DNA of 60,778 nucleotides. Source: Flavobacteriales bacterium (GTDB taxonomy: Bacteria; Bacteroidota; Bacteroidia; Flavobacteriales; Flavobacteriaceae). This document shows positions 25,917-35,313 of this stretch, piece after piece. The stretch spans positions 1 through 60,778 of the forward strand of contig WTJI01000052.1 of assembly GCA_011524905.1 (NCBI GenBank), written 5' to 3'. The notes below the pieces were generated by a model. It was not told the origin of the DNA. It was given only the letters and a program-made list of their open reading frames with translations, and did no database searches. Position 1 is the first letter of the stretch; every line of letters starts with the position of its first letter. The position numbers and the translations under genes are program-made.

Positions 25917-27605
25917 ATGGAAAATCAATTCGATGTTATTGTTATTGGTTCAGGGATATCTGGGGGCTGGGCCGCCAAAGAGTTTTGTGATATGGGGTTC
26001 AAAACGCTTGTCATTGAACGTGGGCGATTTGTAGAACATGTTACCGACTATCCAACAGCCATGAAAGAAAGTTGGGAAATGGAGCATAGGGGTAAACTCA
26101 ATGACCAGACCCTACAAGAAAATCCTGTATTAGCACGTTGCTATGCCTACAATGACTATACCCAGCATTTGTTTGTACCAGACAATGCCCACCGCTACGA
26201 ACAAGAGAAACCATTTGATTGGATTCGTGGATACCACCTAGGCGGCAAAGGATTGATGTGGGCTCGGCAGGTGCAACGTTGGAGCCAAAACGAATTTGAT
26301 TCGCCAAAGAGAGATGATTATGGGAGCCTTAGTTGGCCAATAAATTATAAGGATTTGGCCCCGTGGTATAGCCAAGTTGAAAAATTTATTGGTGTCAGTG
26401 GTAACAAAGACGGGCTGGATGAAGTTCCCGATGGAGAATTTCTGAAACCCTGGGAAATGAACGCAGCAGAGATTAGTATTCGAAATGACATAAAGAAAAA
26501 CTTTCCAGGGCGGACGCCAATCATTGGTCGCTGCGCTCATTTGACAGAAGTCAAAGAGATTCATAAAAAACAAGGGCGTAATGCCTGTATGGCCAGAACA
26601 CGCTGTGAACGGGGTTGCCCCTTGGGGGCCTATTTCAGTTCGAACTCTTCGACCCTGCCTTGGGCTGAAAAAACAGGTAATCTAACCATTCATACCAACC
26701 AAATTGTGTCTGAAATTGTTTATGACTCCAAAAGTCAAAGAGCTACAGCAGTAAATACTGTCGACAGACACTCTAAAAAGAAAAGACAGTTTACGGCCAA
26801 AGTCATTTTTGTCAATGCTGCAACAATCAACACCAATGCAATTTTGCTACATTCTAAATCTGAGCAATTCCCAAATGGCTTAGGTAATCGAAATGGAAAT
26901 CTTGGTAAATATTTGGCTTTTCACAACTACCGCGGAAGAGTTAATGCTAAGTTTTATGGTCATTTAGATAGCTATTATTACGGTAGAAGACCCACATCGA
27001 TTGTTATTCCCAATTTTCGAAATATCAGGAGAAATGATGTCAACTTTAAGGGGGGGTATTTAACCAATTATACCGCTTCGAGAGGTGGTAGTGACCCAAT
27101 TGCAGGTAATAAACCCTTCGGCACCGAATTTGTCGATCAGGCAGCAAGACCTGGTGCATGGCATGTCAGTATGTATATGCAAGGTGAAACCGTTCCAATT
27201 CGTGAAAATGAAATCAAACTATCATTGAAAAAAGATGCCTACGGAATACCTGCTCCCATTCTCAATGTTGGCTATACCGAAAATGATGAAAAGATGATAG
27301 CCGATTTTCATCAACAAGCTACTGCCATGCTCAAAAAAGCAGGTTGCGTTGAAATAAAACGAGTGGACTCCAAACAAGCACCTGGACTAGATATTCATGA
27401 AATGGGCGGCGCTCGGATGGGGGATAACCCCAATGTAGCCGTAACCAACAAACACAATCAACTACATGATTGCAGCAATGTTTTTGTTACTGATGGTGCT
27501 TGTATGACCTCAACTGGAACCAAAAACCCATCGCTAACATTCATGGCAATGACAGCTAGAGCTGCCCATTTTGCTGCTGACCAAATGAAACAGGGGCTTT
27601 TGTAA
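25917..27605 (+). CDS. GMC flavin dehydrogenase with C-x5-C-x3-C motif, candidate glycoside 3-dehydrogenase
   Basis: This 562-residue FAD oxidoreductase has the Rossmann motif GSGISGGWAAKE (11-22) and the GMC C-terminal active-site region: HEMGGARMG carries the His and GTKNPSLTFMAMT the Asn. Cys224, Cys230 and Cys234 are spaced C-x5-C-x3-C, the spacing of the 3Fe-4S cluster ligands in bacterial FAD glucose dehydrogenase. The protein has no export signal, so it would travel with the Tat-bearing small subunit encoded just upstream. A cytochrome c subunit, the usual electron acceptor, is not in the window. Neighbouring DUF1080 and Gfo/Idh genes suggest C3 oxidation of glycosides; the substrate is inferred. 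Confidence 0.85.
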   Translation: MENQFDVIVIGSGISGGWAAKEFCDMGFKTLVIERGRFVEHVTDYPTAMKESWEMEHRGKLNDQTLQENPVLARCYAYNDYTQHLFVPDNAHRYEQEKPFDWIRGYHLGGKGLMWARQVQRWSQNEFDSPKRDDYGSLSWPINYKDLAPWYSQVEKFIGVSGNKDGLDEVPDGEFLKPWEMNAAEISIRNDIKKNFPGRTPIIGRCAHLTEVKEIHKKQGRNACMARTRCERGCPLGAYFSSNSSTLPWAEKTGNLTIHTNQIVSEIVYDSKSQRATAVNTVDRHSKKKRQFTAKVIFVNAATINTNAILLHSKSEQFPNGLGNRNGNLGKYLAFHNYRGRVNAKFYGHLDSYYYGRRPTSIVIPNFRNIRRNDVNFKGGYLTNYTASRGGSDPIAGNKPFGTEFVDQAARPGAWHVSMYMQGETVPIRENEIKLSLKKDAYGIPAPILNVGYTENDEKMIADFHQQATAMLKKAGCVEIKRVDSKQAPGLDIHEMGGARMGDNPNVAVTNKHNQLHDCSNVFVTDGACMTSTGTKNPSLTFMAMTARAAHFAADQMKQGLL

Positions 27606-27637
27606 CGATAAGATATAGCCAAAAGGCTTTTATTTCA

Positions 27638-28981
27638 TTAAAAATTTCGGTTGACACCGGTTAAAAATGCATTGGCTTCTGACTCTTCAAAAAGGGCTTT
27701 CTCTGCATCCCAGTGCAGGGTTTTGTTAGGAAAACGGCCTGCAATTACACCCAACAGTATGGTTTCCGTTAATCGAGAAGCATATGAAAAGGGGGCGCTG
27801 CAAGTTGATTTCCCCAAACAAGCATCTATAAATTGATGGTAGTGTTTGGGTGCTTCTGTTCCGTAATTTCTTACTGGTACTCCCAGGGTGTTATCCTTAT
27901 CATAATCGGCGATATTGTAATCACTGTACTGATCGCCTTGGATGAGTTTGGGTAACTGCATAAAATGTGGCAACAACAGCTTGCCTTTTTCACCGTAAAA
28001 TATGGCTCCTTGCTCAGGTAGTGTATCATTATTGGGCAAGCGCAAGGCCTTATTTTTCCTTGGTGCTTTATAACCATCTTCCCAAATCCAGGTCAACGTT
28101 TCCGCTGTGTATGGCGTTTGACCAAAGGTGTACGTCACTTTATTTGATTCGGCATAGCCGAAACCATTAGGCTTCCTGCATTTATTTACTATGGTTTTAG
28201 GAACATCCAACGCCAATGCATTGTAGGGTGTATCGAAAATATGAACACCCATATCACCTAATGTGCCACATCCAAAGTCAACAAGTTTACGCCAATTGGC
28301 AGGGTGATAATAGTTTTCTTTATACGGACGTTTGGCAGCAGTTCCTAGCCATAAATTCCAGTCAAGGTTTGCAGGTACTGGATCGCTGCCCGCAGGGGCT
28401 GGTCCGTCAAAACCCCAGTTTTTGTTGGACCAGGCACGAACAGTATGTACTTTTCCAATAATCCCGCCTTGAATCAATAGCGTTGCTAGTTTATAATCGT
28501 AAAACGAATGAACCTGAATCCCCATTTGAGTAATAAGGTTTTTCTCGGCTGCCATTTTTTTCATGGCACGGGCTTCAGAAACATGATGCGTTAATGGCTT
28601 TTGACAATAAACTGCTTTATTCTGTTCCATGGCCATGAGTGATGCTGGAGCGTGCGTATGGTCTGGCGTACTGACGACCACTGCGTCAATTTCAGATGAA
28701 ATGGATTGAAATAGCAATCGATAATCTGAAAATAGCTTAGCATTAGGAAACAATTCTTGGGCTTTTTCCAATGCCCTTTGATCTACGTCACAGAGTGCCA
28801 TAACCTGTACTTGTGGGTGAGAAGCAATAGCCTTTAAATCTTCCATCCCCATACCACCCACTCCAATATGAGCCGTTCTTACTGTTTGTTGACTATCAAA
28901 AGGCAGATTCCAAACTTTGTTGGGGAGAAAGGCAGCACCCATAGCTGCTGCCGATGTCTTTAAAAAATCGCGTTTTTTCAT
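27638..28981 (-). CDS. Gfo/Idh/MocA-family oxidoreductase with Tat-type signal
   Basis: This is an NAD(P)-dependent sugar oxidoreductase of 447 residues. The N-terminus KKRDFLKTSAAAMGAAF is a Tat-type signal with KR in place of RR. The Rossmann motif is HIGVGGMGMEDL (about 39-50), and the EKP-type catalytic segment appears as YCQKPLTH. Members with Tat signals include periplasmic glycosidases and ketosugar reductases that use tightly bound NAD. It is 87 bases downstream of the first DUF1080 gene on the same strand, which supports a role with 3-keto sugars. The downstream GMC gene is convergent. Confidence 0.86.
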   Translation of the reverse strand: MKKRDFLKTSAAAMGAAFLPNKVWNLPFDSQQTVRTAHIGVGGMGMEDLKAIASHPQVQVMALCDVDQRALEKAQELFPNAKLFSDYRLLFQSISSEIDAVVVSTPDHTHAPASLMAMEQNKAVYCQKPLTHHVSEARAMKKMAAEKNLITQMGIQVHSFYDYKLATLLIQGGIIGKVHTVRAWSNKNWGFDGPAPAGSDPVPANLDWNLWLGTAAKRPYKENYYHPANWRKLVDFGCGTLGDMGVHIFDTPYNALALDVPKTIVNKCRKPNGFGYAESNKVTYTFGQTPYTAETLTWIWEDGYKAPRKNKALRLPNNDTLPEQGAIFYGEKGKLLLPHFMQLPKLIQGDQYSDYNIADYDKDNTLGVPVRNYGTEAPKHYHQFIDACLGKSTCSAPFSYASRLTETILLGVIAGRFPNKTLHWDAEKALFEESEANAFLTGVNRNF

Positions 28982-29068
28982 GTATTTGAATTGTATTGTT
29001 AAGGAGGTGTGGGCTTTTATTCCTGCCCTATCCTATCGTTTATTACTAGTTGAAAATGTGAAATCTTT

Positions 29069-29845
29069 TTAGCGCTTTTTGATTTTTATATTGCGGAAAG
29101 CCAATCCACTTCCATGGTCTTGAAACCCAATATATCCTTTTTTAAAGCGTGCGTAATTTGGAAAATCCTTCCATTTTCCAGATGACCGTCGGGTCTTCCA
29201 ATCTGCTGAATTGGGATCAAAAGAAACAGTCTCTTTTCCATTCAGAAAGTAAGTCACGCCTTGTGCTGTACAAACTATCCTAGAACTATTCCACTGACCA
29301 ACTGGATAAAGGATTTTATCATCGGGAGCTGCATACATGGCATAGTCAGAGGCTGTTTTTTGCATGGGCTGCAATTCACTAGGATTTTTTGTGTTACCAA
29401 CGCTTAAGTTGTATTCAGTGATATCATGAAGCCTAGCATAATTGTCGTCATCAATTAGTTGGTATTCAGGAGCAATTTCTGGTATTCCAGGGAATCCTTC
29501 TTGGATGTGATAGAAGATCCCGCTATTTCCTCCTTCTGGGAGTTTCCATTCAAGATACAACTCGAAATAGTCAAACATTTCTGCACCGTAAATAATATCT
29601 TTACTCCCTTTATAATCATAATCGGCTTCATTCACTTTAGCTGTAGTGAAAGTTAATGTGCTATCCACAATAGACCAACCTGGTGGAAGATTTTCGGCAT
29701 TGTAGCCACGCCAACCATCTAAAGAAGTTCCGTCAAAAAGGATTTGCCAGTCTGCCGTTTTGGATGTTTTGGGCTTATTTGTACGCTCACAGTTGGAAAA
29801 TACTATACAGCAAATTGTTAAAAATGTGAAGTATGTATGTTTCAT
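29069..29845 (-). CDS. DUF1080 lipoprotein (3-keto-glycoside hydrolase/lyase family)
   Basis: This 258-residue lipoprotein has its lipidated Cys at 19 (VFSNC). The rest is one DUF1080 domain (LFDGTSLDGWRGYN near 35-49, FELYLEWKLPEGGNSGIFYH, GYIGFQDHGSGLAFRNIKI), a concanavalin-like beta sandwich. The family is now linked to cleavage of 3-keto-disaccharides by elimination. Its start lies two bases after the stop of a second DUF1080 gene, so the pair is co-translated. This copy should be membrane-tethered, the other soluble in the periplasm. Confidence 0.87.
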   Translation of the reverse strand: MKHTYFTFLTICCIVFSNCERTNKPKTSKTADWQILFDGTSLDGWRGYNAENLPPGWSIVDSTLTFTTAKVNEADYDYKGSKDIIYGAEMFDYFELYLEWKLPEGGNSGIFYHIQEGFPGIPEIAPEYQLIDDDNYARLHDITEYNLSVGNTKNPSELQPMQKTASDYAMYAAPDDKILYPVGQWNSSRIVCTAQGVTYFLNGKETVSFDPNSADWKTRRSSGKWKDFPNYARFKKGYIGFQDHGSGLAFRNIKIKKR

Positions 29846-29847
29846 TT

Positions 29848-30432
29848 CTAAAGTGTTTGTAGCTTGATATTACGCCAACGGACTTTAATACCACCGCCAG
29901 AGTGTATTTGTAGGGCGATGGATCCTTTTCCTTCTCCTATTTTAGTATCTGAAAAATCAACCATAGGAACGCCATTTAAAAAAGTTTGAACCCGATCTCC
30001 TTTAACAATAATCCGCATTTGGTTCCATGCACCCATTTTCAAGCTTTCATCTTTTCCTACCTCTGGTTGAATTAACCAACCCCTGCCATATGATTCGTAA
30101 ATCCCACCCGTATGCAGGCCAGGTGGTGCTACTTCAGCTTGCCAACCTGTAATTTTGGTTCCCTCTAAAGTAGAGCGGAAAAACACACCGCTGTTGCCAT
30201 CAGCCTCTTGTTTGAATTCGAGGGTAAGATCAAAATCATCGTAAAATTTTTCTGTAGATAAATAACCGTATTCAGCATCTGGACCGCTTTCACAGACAAG
30301 TTCGCCTTGATCAACATACCATTTTTCGGTACCGTGTATCTGCCATCCCTCTAAATTTTTTCCATTAAATAAACTCGTCTGCCCTAAGGCCCAACAGGGT
30401 AGCAAGACCCATAAGAGAATTTTTTTATTCAT
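29848..30432 (-). CDS. DUF1080 periplasmic protein (3-keto-glycoside hydrolase/lyase family)
   Basis: This 194-residue protein has a Sec signal peptide ending near residue 18 (CWALGQ) and a single DUF1080 domain: LFNGKNLEGWQIHG, LTLEFKQEADGNSGVFFRS and the C-terminal IALQIHSGGGIKVRWRNIKL. The Gly-Asn-Ser-Gly core and the final RxIxI strand are as in the partner gene, but the two share only family-level similarity, so they are old paralogues and not a recent duplication. I use ATG 30432, since the longer frame (to 30555) runs through the SusD terminator hairpin. It begins a group with the second DUF1080 and the Gfo/Idh gene. Confidence 0.86.
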   Translation of the reverse strand: MNKKILLWVLLPCWALGQTSLFNGKNLEGWQIHGTEKWYVDQGELVCESGPDAEYGYLSTEKFYDDFDLTLEFKQEADGNSGVFFRSTLEGTKITGWQAEVAPPGLHTGGIYESYGRGWLIQPEVGKDESLKMGAWNQMRIIVKGDRVQTFLNGVPMVDFSDTKIGEGKGSIALQIHSGGGIKVRWRNIKLQTL

Positions 30433-30464
30433 GATTGTTGTTTCGTTTGTTTGAAGATAAAAAA

Positions 30465-30493
30465 AAACGCGCAGATTAAAAATCTGCGCGTTT
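30465..30493 (-). terminator. Intrinsic terminator after susC-susD
   Basis: A perfect 13-base-pair stem (AAACGCGCAGATT / AATCTGCGCGTTT) with a three-base loop is followed on the minus strand by about nine T residues. It lies 28 bases after the SusD stop codon and 33 bases before the DUF1080 start, so the transporter pair is separated from the enzyme genes unless there is read-through. Confidence 0.9.
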
Positions 30494-30520
30494 GTTCTTG
30501 ATAAAGTACTAGTGATAATT

Positions 30521-32224
30521 CTAGTAACCCTGATTCTGTGACAAAGCACCACCACTCAAGTCGATTGCTTGTTGTGGTATTGGGAAAACGTTGTGCTTGT
30601 CTTGATATGGACTCACCTTTTGACCAAAATTCTCGATGATACTTGCTTCAAAGTCGAAGTAAGCATTCATAGTGTTCTTAGCGTATCCAGGAGAAGATCT
30701 TTCCCATCTTCTCAAGTCGAACATACGTTGTCCTTCCATAGCGGTCTCTAATCTTTTTTCATGACGAATGGCAGTAAGTGCTTCAGCTTTACTTGCAAAA
30801 TCAGATGGATAAGGTTCTACTTTATAGTTTGCAGCGGGACCAGATCCGTCAAGTGCCTGAATCGGTGTAGAATTTTTTGCACGATTCCGAATACGATTGA
30901 CATAATCGGTAGCAAGCCCAAGCTGGTTTGTCTCAGCAGCAGCTTCTGCAGCGATGAGCATAATTCCGCCCAAACGCATGATGTGATAATTTAAACCGGA
31001 AAGTTGTTCTCCCCAACCACCAGTCGCCTGAACGGCACCTGCTTCACTAGCTTGGTATACATTCTTCTTAGGCAAATAAGGCCCAGAAATATCTGCAAAC
31101 GTAGCGCGGATCCAGTCTTTTCCGATGTGCTCACCATATCCATTATAATCAATACCTCTTCTACCTACTGTAAAATCAACTCTTGGATCAAGTAATTCAT
31201 TCGTAGGTGTAAATGCATCAGCCGAATTTATACCATAGTCTGTTGCTAATGGCTCAAGATCCTGATAGTTTGTGATAGGCAAACCGTTAGCATCTACTCT
31301 AAAAGAGTTAAATAAATCCTCGGTTGGCTGATAGAATCCACAGCAAGAACCGAAAGGACCTGGGTTAGGGAAATTTAGTGCCCCTACACCATTAGCATTA
31401 AAAGACTGTCCACCATCAGTGGTAAACTGAATAGCGAAAATAGATTCAGTTCCGTTTTCACCTTTAGCCTTAAAGTTGTCACCATATTCTGGTAGTAAAG
31501 CGTAAACATTACTATCAATGACAGCCTTAAGTTCTTGAAGCGCTTCAGCATATTTCCCCTGCTGGGCATATACTTTCCCAAGATATGCTCGTGCAGCCAT
31601 TTTAGTAGGGCGTCCTGGTTCATTTTGAGTATCTGGTAGTGCTGCCGCAGCTGCTTGTAAATCTGCTTCAATTTGCGCATATATATCACCAGGGTTCGGC
31701 TGGTTAAATTCAGAATTGTTGTAAGCTTCTGTGTTGATATTAGGCACATTACCCCACATTCTTTGGATTTCGAAATTGAAGTTGGCTCTCAAAAATTGGG
31801 CTTCAGCTTTTTGCGCAGAGAAATCTCCTTCTTCGATACTTTCTGTAAGGGAAATTACAGCGTTCGCGCGATTCACTCCCGCAAATAGTACGCCCCAACG
31901 CGCCATAAAATAACCATTAGCAGGAGACCAATTCATTAGCTCAACTTCTTTTAAGTCGGCTTGATCATCGTCTGTACTTCCTTTGTGTGCATCATCGGCC
32001 ATAACATCCATGGTCCAGTTGTCAGCCGCTCGGCCCCAACCATTTCCATAGCCATGGTTTACTTCAGCACTTAAAGCAGAATACGCTCCTGTCAACAACA
32101 GGTTCACACCTGTTTCATTTTTCAATGCTTCATCACTCAACGCACCTACGGCGGGAGAGGTAGTAAAATCCTCGCTACAAGCGAAAACTACTAGAAGCGT
32201 TAGTAAATAACTAAATTTTCTCAT
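30521..32224 (-). CDS. SusD/RagB-family glycan-binding lipoprotein
   Basis: This 567-residue surface lipoprotein has lipidated Cys16 (VFACSEDF). It is the substrate-capturing lid of a SusC/SusD importer. Typical features are the TPR-like helices (about 55-260, including ARAYLGKVYAQQGKYAEAL) and the C-terminal SusD domain with RHEKRLETAMEGQRMFDLRRW. It follows susC by 11 bases. The ligand cannot be read from sequence; no glycoside hydrolase is adjacent, and the DUF1080 genes come next. Confidence 0.95.
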   Translation of the reverse strand: MRKFSYLLTLLVVFACSEDFTTSPAVGALSDEALKNETGVNLLLTGAYSALSAEVNHGYGNGWGRAADNWTMDVMADDAHKGSTDDDQADLKEVELMNWSPANGYFMARWGVLFAGVNRANAVISLTESIEEGDFSAQKAEAQFLRANFNFEIQRMWGNVPNINTEAYNNSEFNQPNPGDIYAQIEADLQAAAAALPDTQNEPGRPTKMAARAYLGKVYAQQGKYAEALQELKAVIDSNVYALLPEYGDNFKAKGENGTESIFAIQFTTDGGQSFNANGVGALNFPNPGPFGSCCGFYQPTEDLFNSFRVDANGLPITNYQDLEPLATDYGINSADAFTPTNELLDPRVDFTVGRRGIDYNGYGEHIGKDWIRATFADISGPYLPKKNVYQASEAGAVQATGGWGEQLSGLNYHIMRLGGIMLIAAEAAAETNQLGLATDYVNRIRNRAKNSTPIQALDGSGPAANYKVEPYPSDFASKAEALTAIRHEKRLETAMEGQRMFDLRRWERSSPGYAKNTMNAYFDFEASIIENFGQKVSPYQDKHNVFPIPQQAIDLSGGALSQNQGY

Positions 32225-32235
32225 TGTATCTGTCT

Positions 32236-35200
32236 TTAAAATTTAATATTAGTTCCAATTGATAAAGTTTTTGCAAAAGGGAAGATTCTTTGATCCACCC
32301 CAAGGTTTAGGTTATTGTTACGAATGATTTCTGGATCATAACCTGAATACTCAGTAATAGTAAACAAGTTGGTTCCTTGTAGATAAAGTCGCATAGAATC
32401 TACACCTAAACTTCCTATTAAACTGTCAGGTAGTGTATAACCTATTTGTAAGTTTTTAAGTCTAAAGAACGAACCATCTTCAAGGAGGTAAGAGTTTGGT
32501 GCTGTTTCCTCAAGTGGATAAGAAGCTGACAAAGCAGGAACATCTGTATTCGTATTCGAAGGTGTCCATGCATTTAGAACATTCGCGCTTCTGTTCCCAA
32601 GGAAGAAAAGACCAAATTCAGTAAATACTTTATTGTAATTGTAGATGTCATTACCTTGAGATCCATTAAAGAAGGCTGCTACATCAAACCCTTTGTAACC
32701 CAGGTTAAGGTTGATTCCATAAGTGAAGTCAGGATGCGGTGAACCAATGATATTTCTGTCATCACCATCGCCGTCTGTATCACCAGCAAAAGTCATACGA
32801 CCATTAGAATCTAAACCTGTCACTTCTCTTCCGTAGAAATGCGCTAGCTCCTCGCCAACTTTGGTTCTGTTCACTTCTCCATTACGGATACCTGTTTGTC
32901 CAAAAACAGGAGCGTCGTTAATCAGTGAAGTTACTTTGTTTTTGTAGTGTGAAATGTTAACACTTAAGTCGTAGGAAAAACCACTACTTGTTGTGTCACC
33001 ATATCCAAGGGAAAAGTCAATCCCAGTATTTTCGATATCACCTAAATTAACAAGTGGTGCTCCTGCATCGATGGCAGTAGAACTAATCAAACTAAAGTCA
33101 CGAGTAATTAGATCTTTGGTCTTAATCTGGAAATATTCAGCAGTGATTGATAATTTGCTATCAAGCATACCTAAATCAACTCCAAAGTTAATTGTCTCAG
33201 AAGTTTCCCATTTAAGGTTTGGATTTCCTACTTGTTGCAATAAAGCACCCTGAGTAATTGAGCTGTCATTGAAAGAATAATCGGCAAGACTTTCGCTCAA
33301 CCCAGAAATATTAATAGTTGGATTATCAGCGGGTAAGGTCTGGTTACCAAGTTGTCCCCAAGAACCTCTAATTTTCATGTAGTTGATGGCACCATCTGTA
33401 GGGAAGAAATCTTCCTTACTTAGATCCCAACCAGCACTAAACGATGGGAAGATATCGCTTTTGTATTGATCAAATCTTGAAGACTCGTCATTACGAACGG
33501 TTACAGTCAAGAAATACTTGTCAGCAAAGCTATAATTAACGTTTGCAAACAATGAATAAAGTGTACTAAAACCATCATAGGCATAACTAACGTTGGGTGC
33601 CCCTGACCCGTTATTTAGTAAGTAGAATGTAGGCTCTTCAAATAGGTATCCTTGACGCGTAACACCATTTCCTTTACCTCCGTTTTTCACATATTCAATA
33701 CCCGCTAACGCATTAACGCTATGGTCTCCAAAATCAGCAGCATAATTAAGAGTGGTAGTCCAGTTCCAATTGTAGCTCGACTGATTTTGCTCATTTAACG
33801 TTTGAGTTGATATTGGCTCTCCGTGTTCTGGATCCAGCGAAGTAAATTGTCGCGAATCAAAAGAACCTAAACCACCAGCAAAAGTTGTTTTGGCTGTTAG
33901 ATCATCTGTGATATCATAGGAAGCATAAACGTCTCCAATGATGTTCAGTCGCTTGAAGTAGTCGTTGCGCGTTCTGTATAGTTGTGCTGCGGGGTTACGT
34001 GTATTACTTAATCCAGGGCCAGCTACACCAGTGTAGTTTCCGTCCGAATCAGTTACAGGCAGCAAAGGAGTCATACGGAAAGCACCTTCAACAGCCTCAT
34101 TGATTCCTGGTTTAGTGTTAGTGTATGACAAGTTAATGTGTTGTCCAACTCGTAAACGGTCTTTTATCTTCGCTTCAGAGTTAAATTTCATATTTCCTCT
34201 TTTAAATCCTTGTTGATTCAAAACACCTTGACGGTCAAGGTAACCAACTCCAAAATAATAGCGAGCGTTTTCTGACCCATTAGCAACAGAGAATGAAGCA
34301 TTTGTGGTTGGTGCATTTCTTGTTATTGCATCAATCCAATTTGTACCACCAGGTGCAACAGGTGCCGAGAATGCTCTTCCCGTTGATGGATTTGTTTCAG
34401 AAAATACAATCGGGTTATAAGAAACAACTCTTCTGTAGCCAATAACAGAAGAAGGTACTACTGGACTAGCCCCACTACCATATTGAGGGTGACTTGGAGT
34501 AACCCCATCATTATTGTAGCTATCCCAAATCATTTGTGCGTGTTGTTGCACGTTTAGCATTTCAGGCGAGTTTGATATTTGTGATGTACCTGTGTAGAAG
34601 TCAAAGGAAACTTTGGCTTCATCCATATTGTAGCCACCACCTTTAGTTGTGATTACAATAACCCCGTTGGATGCACGCGCTCCATAAATGGCAGCAGCTC
34701 CGTCTTTTAGAACATTCATCTGTTCTATGTCAGTAGGGTTGATGTTGTTGAGCACGAGTGGGTCATCGGTTTGAACTCCATCAATAATGTATAGTGGATT
34801 GGTGTTGTTGCTTGTTCCAAAACCACGAATATTAATTTTGGGCGCTTGACCAGGATTACCACTGGTAACAACCTGCACACCCGTAACACGTCCTTGTAAT
34901 GTTTCTGCAGCATTGACGACTGGTGTTTTAACCGCATCGTCCATGTCAACAACAGCAACAGAACCAGTAACGCTTCCTCGTGTTTGCGCCCCATAACTTG
35001 TAACGATAACCTCGTCTAATTCATTATCAGACTCTAACATAACCATGATGGCATCTTGTCCATCAACAGCCACATCTTGAGAGGCGTAACCGATGTAAGA
35101 AACCACCAATACGGCATCTGGTCCAGCTTGAATGGAAAAGTTTCCATCAAAATCTGTTGACACTCCGTTTGTTGTTCCTTTAACAAGAACGGTGGCTCCA

Positions 35201-35313
35201 GGAAGTGGTCCTTCTGGACTTGAGACTGTCCCGTTGACAGTTTGGGCATACACTAAGCTTATTAATGCAGTAAGCATGAACAAACTCAGTGATAATAAAA
35301 TTTTGTTCTTCAT
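32236..35313 (-). CDS. SusC/RagA-family TonB-linked outer-membrane transporter
   Basis: This is the barrel half of a SusCD glycan importer, 1025 residues long. Signal peptide 1-23 is followed by a carboxypeptidase-like domain (about 26-105, GTVSSPEGPLPGATVLVKG), the SusC-specific LDEVIVTSYG link (about 98-107), a plug with NIRGFGTSNNTNPLYIIDG and a barrel ending in a terminal Phe. susD follows directly. The 244-base region upstream is shared with the divergent FG-GAP/ASPIC lipoprotein gene, so the two could be co-regulated. Confidence 0.95.
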   Translation of the reverse strand: MKNKILLSLSLFMLTALISLVYAQTVNGTVSSPEGPLPGATVLVKGTTNGVSTDFDGNFSIQAGPDAVLVVSYIGYASQDVAVDGQDAIMVMLESDNELDEVIVTSYGAQTRGSVTGSVAVVDMDDAVKTPVVNAAETLQGRVTGVQVVTSGNPGQAPKINIRGFGTSNNTNPLYIIDGVQTDDPLVLNNINPTDIEQMNVLKDGAAAIYGARASNGVIVITTKGGGYNMDEAKVSFDFYTGTSQISNSPEMLNVQQHAQMIWDSYNNDGVTPSHPQYGSGASPVVPSSVIGYRRVVSYNPIVFSETNPSTGRAFSAPVAPGGTNWIDAITRNAPTTNASFSVANGSENARYYFGVGYLDRQGVLNQQGFKRGNMKFNSEAKIKDRLRVGQHINLSYTNTKPGINEAVEGAFRMTPLLPVTDSDGNYTGVAGPGLSNTRNPAAQLYRTRNDYFKRLNIIGDVYASYDITDDLTAKTTFAGGLGSFDSRQFTSLDPEHGEPISTQTLNEQNQSSYNWNWTTTLNYAADFGDHSVNALAGIEYVKNGGKGNGVTRQGYLFEEPTFYLLNNGSGAPNVSYAYDGFSTLYSLFANVNYSFADKYFLTVTVRNDESSRFDQYKSDIFPSFSAGWDLSKEDFFPTDGAINYMKIRGSWGQLGNQTLPADNPTINISGLSESLADYSFNDSSITQGALLQQVGNPNLKWETSETINFGVDLGMLDSKLSITAEYFQIKTKDLITRDFSLISSTAIDAGAPLVNLGDIENTGIDFSLGYGDTTSSGFSYDLSVNISHYKNKVTSLINDAPVFGQTGIRNGEVNRTKVGEELAHFYGREVTGLDSNGRMTFAGDTDGDGDDRNIIGSPHPDFTYGINLNLGYKGFDVAAFFNGSQGNDIYNYNKVFTEFGLFFLGNRSANVLNAWTPSNTNTDVPALSASYPLEETAPNSYLLEDGSFFRLKNLQIGYTLPDSLIGSLGVDSMRLYLQGTNLFTITEYSGYDPEIIRNNNLNLGVDQRIFPFAKTLSIGTNIKF

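Noticed and set aside
27617-27628. Short hairpin AGCC-AAAA-GGCT between the GMC and Gfo/Idh genes
   Set aside because: It has only four base pairs and a short T run; too weak to call a terminator.
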